DNA of 64,000 nt, from positions 1 through 64,000 of the forward strand of contig CALFWO010000025.1 of the NCBI GenBank assembly GCA_937928045.1, in the 5' to 3' direction. This stretch comes from an uncultured Saprospiraceae bacterium. Lineage in GTDB: Bacteria > Bacteroidota > Bacteroidia > Chitinophagales > Saprospiraceae. The notes beneath the pieces were generated by a model that did no database searches, had not been told where the DNA came from, and saw only the letters and a list, made by a program, of their open reading frames with translations. How positions within the stretch are numbered: the first letter of the stretch is position 1; each line of letters opens with the position of its first letter. Position numbers and translations under genes: made by a program. Shown here piece by piece: positions 63,610-64,000 of the stretch.

Positions 63610-64000
63610 TTATTTCTTTTCTTGTTTTTTTGCCCATCCATCTCTTAGCGTTACGGTTCGGTTAAAAACTAAATTTTCTGGCGTGCTGTCTTGATCTTTT
63701 ACAAAATATCCTTTTCTCATAAATTGAAAAAAGTCTCCCAATTTTGCATGCTTTAGCGAAGGTTCAATAATTGCTTTCGTAATTACTTTCAAAGCATCAG
63801 GATTTATAAATTCCTTGAAGTCTTTTTCCGGATCAGCCAAAGGAGCTTCTACTGAAAAAAGTCTATCATACAATCTAATCTCCGCAGGAATACCATGTGC
63901 AATGGAAACCCAATGCAAGGTTCCTTTTGCCTTTATTCCACTCGTGTCTTGACCGGATTTCGAATCAGGATAATAAGTACAATGTATTTCAGAAAGTGAT
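63610..64000 (-). CDS. glnS: Glutaminyl-tRNA synthetase, C-terminal part (truncated by window end)
   Basis: The frame is open through 64000, so only the last ~130 residues are seen. LHWVSIAHGIPAEIRLYDRL, then FINPDALKVI and DFFQFMRKGYFVKDQDS, and the final NRTVTLRDGWAKK match the anticodon-binding beta-barrel of GlnRS, which charges tRNA-Gln. The N-terminal catalytic part is outside the window. Confidence 0.95.
   Translation of the reverse strand, partial: SLSEIHCTYYPDSKSGQDTSGIKAKGTLHWVSIAHGIPAEIRLYDRLFSVEAPLADPEKDFKEFINPDALKVITKAIIEPSLKHAKLGDFFQFMRKGYFVKDQDSTPENLVFNRTVTLRDGWAKKQEKK

Overview
The window reads as chromosomal DNA of a member of the Bacteroidota, most likely in the Saprospiria (Lewinella/Saprospiraceae-like). 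The evidence is a large set of secreted proteins ending in type IX secretion system (T9SS) sorting domains of both type A (PNP...G..Y) and type B (gliding-motility type, PNAFSPN.DG.ND), an AT-rich composition, a general lack of Shine-Dalgarno sequences, and Bacteroidota-type promoter elements (TTTG, about 19 bases, TAnnTTTG). No ribosomal RNA, tRNA, CRISPR array, prophage or intact insertion sequence was seen.

Layout. 1-4.5 kb: the 3' part of a large HYR/dockerin/cohesin-like cell-surface protein and an arylsulfotransferase-like secreted protein. 4.9-8.0 kb: a three-gene cassette (DUF4956 membrane protein, HlyD-type adaptor, TolC-like outer-membrane protein) behind a dense cluster of ATTGTA/TACAAT half-sites. 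8.0-10.7 kb: two SIMPL-like periplasmic proteins, a previously easy-to-miss 49-codon double-glycine leader peptide gene with its own promoter and terminator, and a T9SS cargo protein. 10.7-21.8 kb (minus): hflK-hflC, a DEAD-box helicase, a 2069-residue Ig-repeat T9SS type B adhesin and a translationally coupled FG-GAP/cytochrome c lipoprotein. 22.0-32.0 kb: PDZ and type B cargo proteins, an S41 protease, a region with a 26-bp perfect hairpin and short repeated coding remnants, and a 1767-residue protein with a C-terminal S74 (tail-spike chaperone) domain. 32.2-39 kb: housekeeping genes (ACP phosphodiesterase, YchF, RluE-like pseudouridine synthase), a helix-hairpin-helix outer-membrane protein and a TPR histidine kinase. 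39-50.6 kb: a large T9SS protein, a MalY/PatB lyase, malate:quinone oxidoreductase, an RRM protein, cyclophilin, the molybdate transporter modABC, a Nudix hydrolase and a beta-lactamase-fold hydrolase. 50.6-54.0 kb: a ThuA/glucose dehydrogenase/PKD/cytochrome c/CBM lipoprotein. 54.1-62.3 kb (minus): a nine-gene Ter (tellurite/chemical-stress) operon. 62.7-64 kb: a DUF4380-like lipoprotein and the 3' end of glnS.

The most coherent system is the Ter operon: a 65-residue protein, two TerD-family Ca2+-binding proteins, three TerY-type von Willebrand A proteins (one with a zinc-ribbon tail), a PP2C phosphatase fused to an Ig-like domain, a zinc-finger-bearing Ser/Thr kinase and a Ca2+/cation antiporter with a polyglutamate loop. 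The likely logic is a phosphorylation switch (kinase versus phosphatase) acting on a VWA/TerD complex at the membrane, with calcium transport in place of the usual TerC. The other candidates for something little described are the orphan double-glycine peptide and the DUF4956 export-like cassette, which has no visible ATPase.
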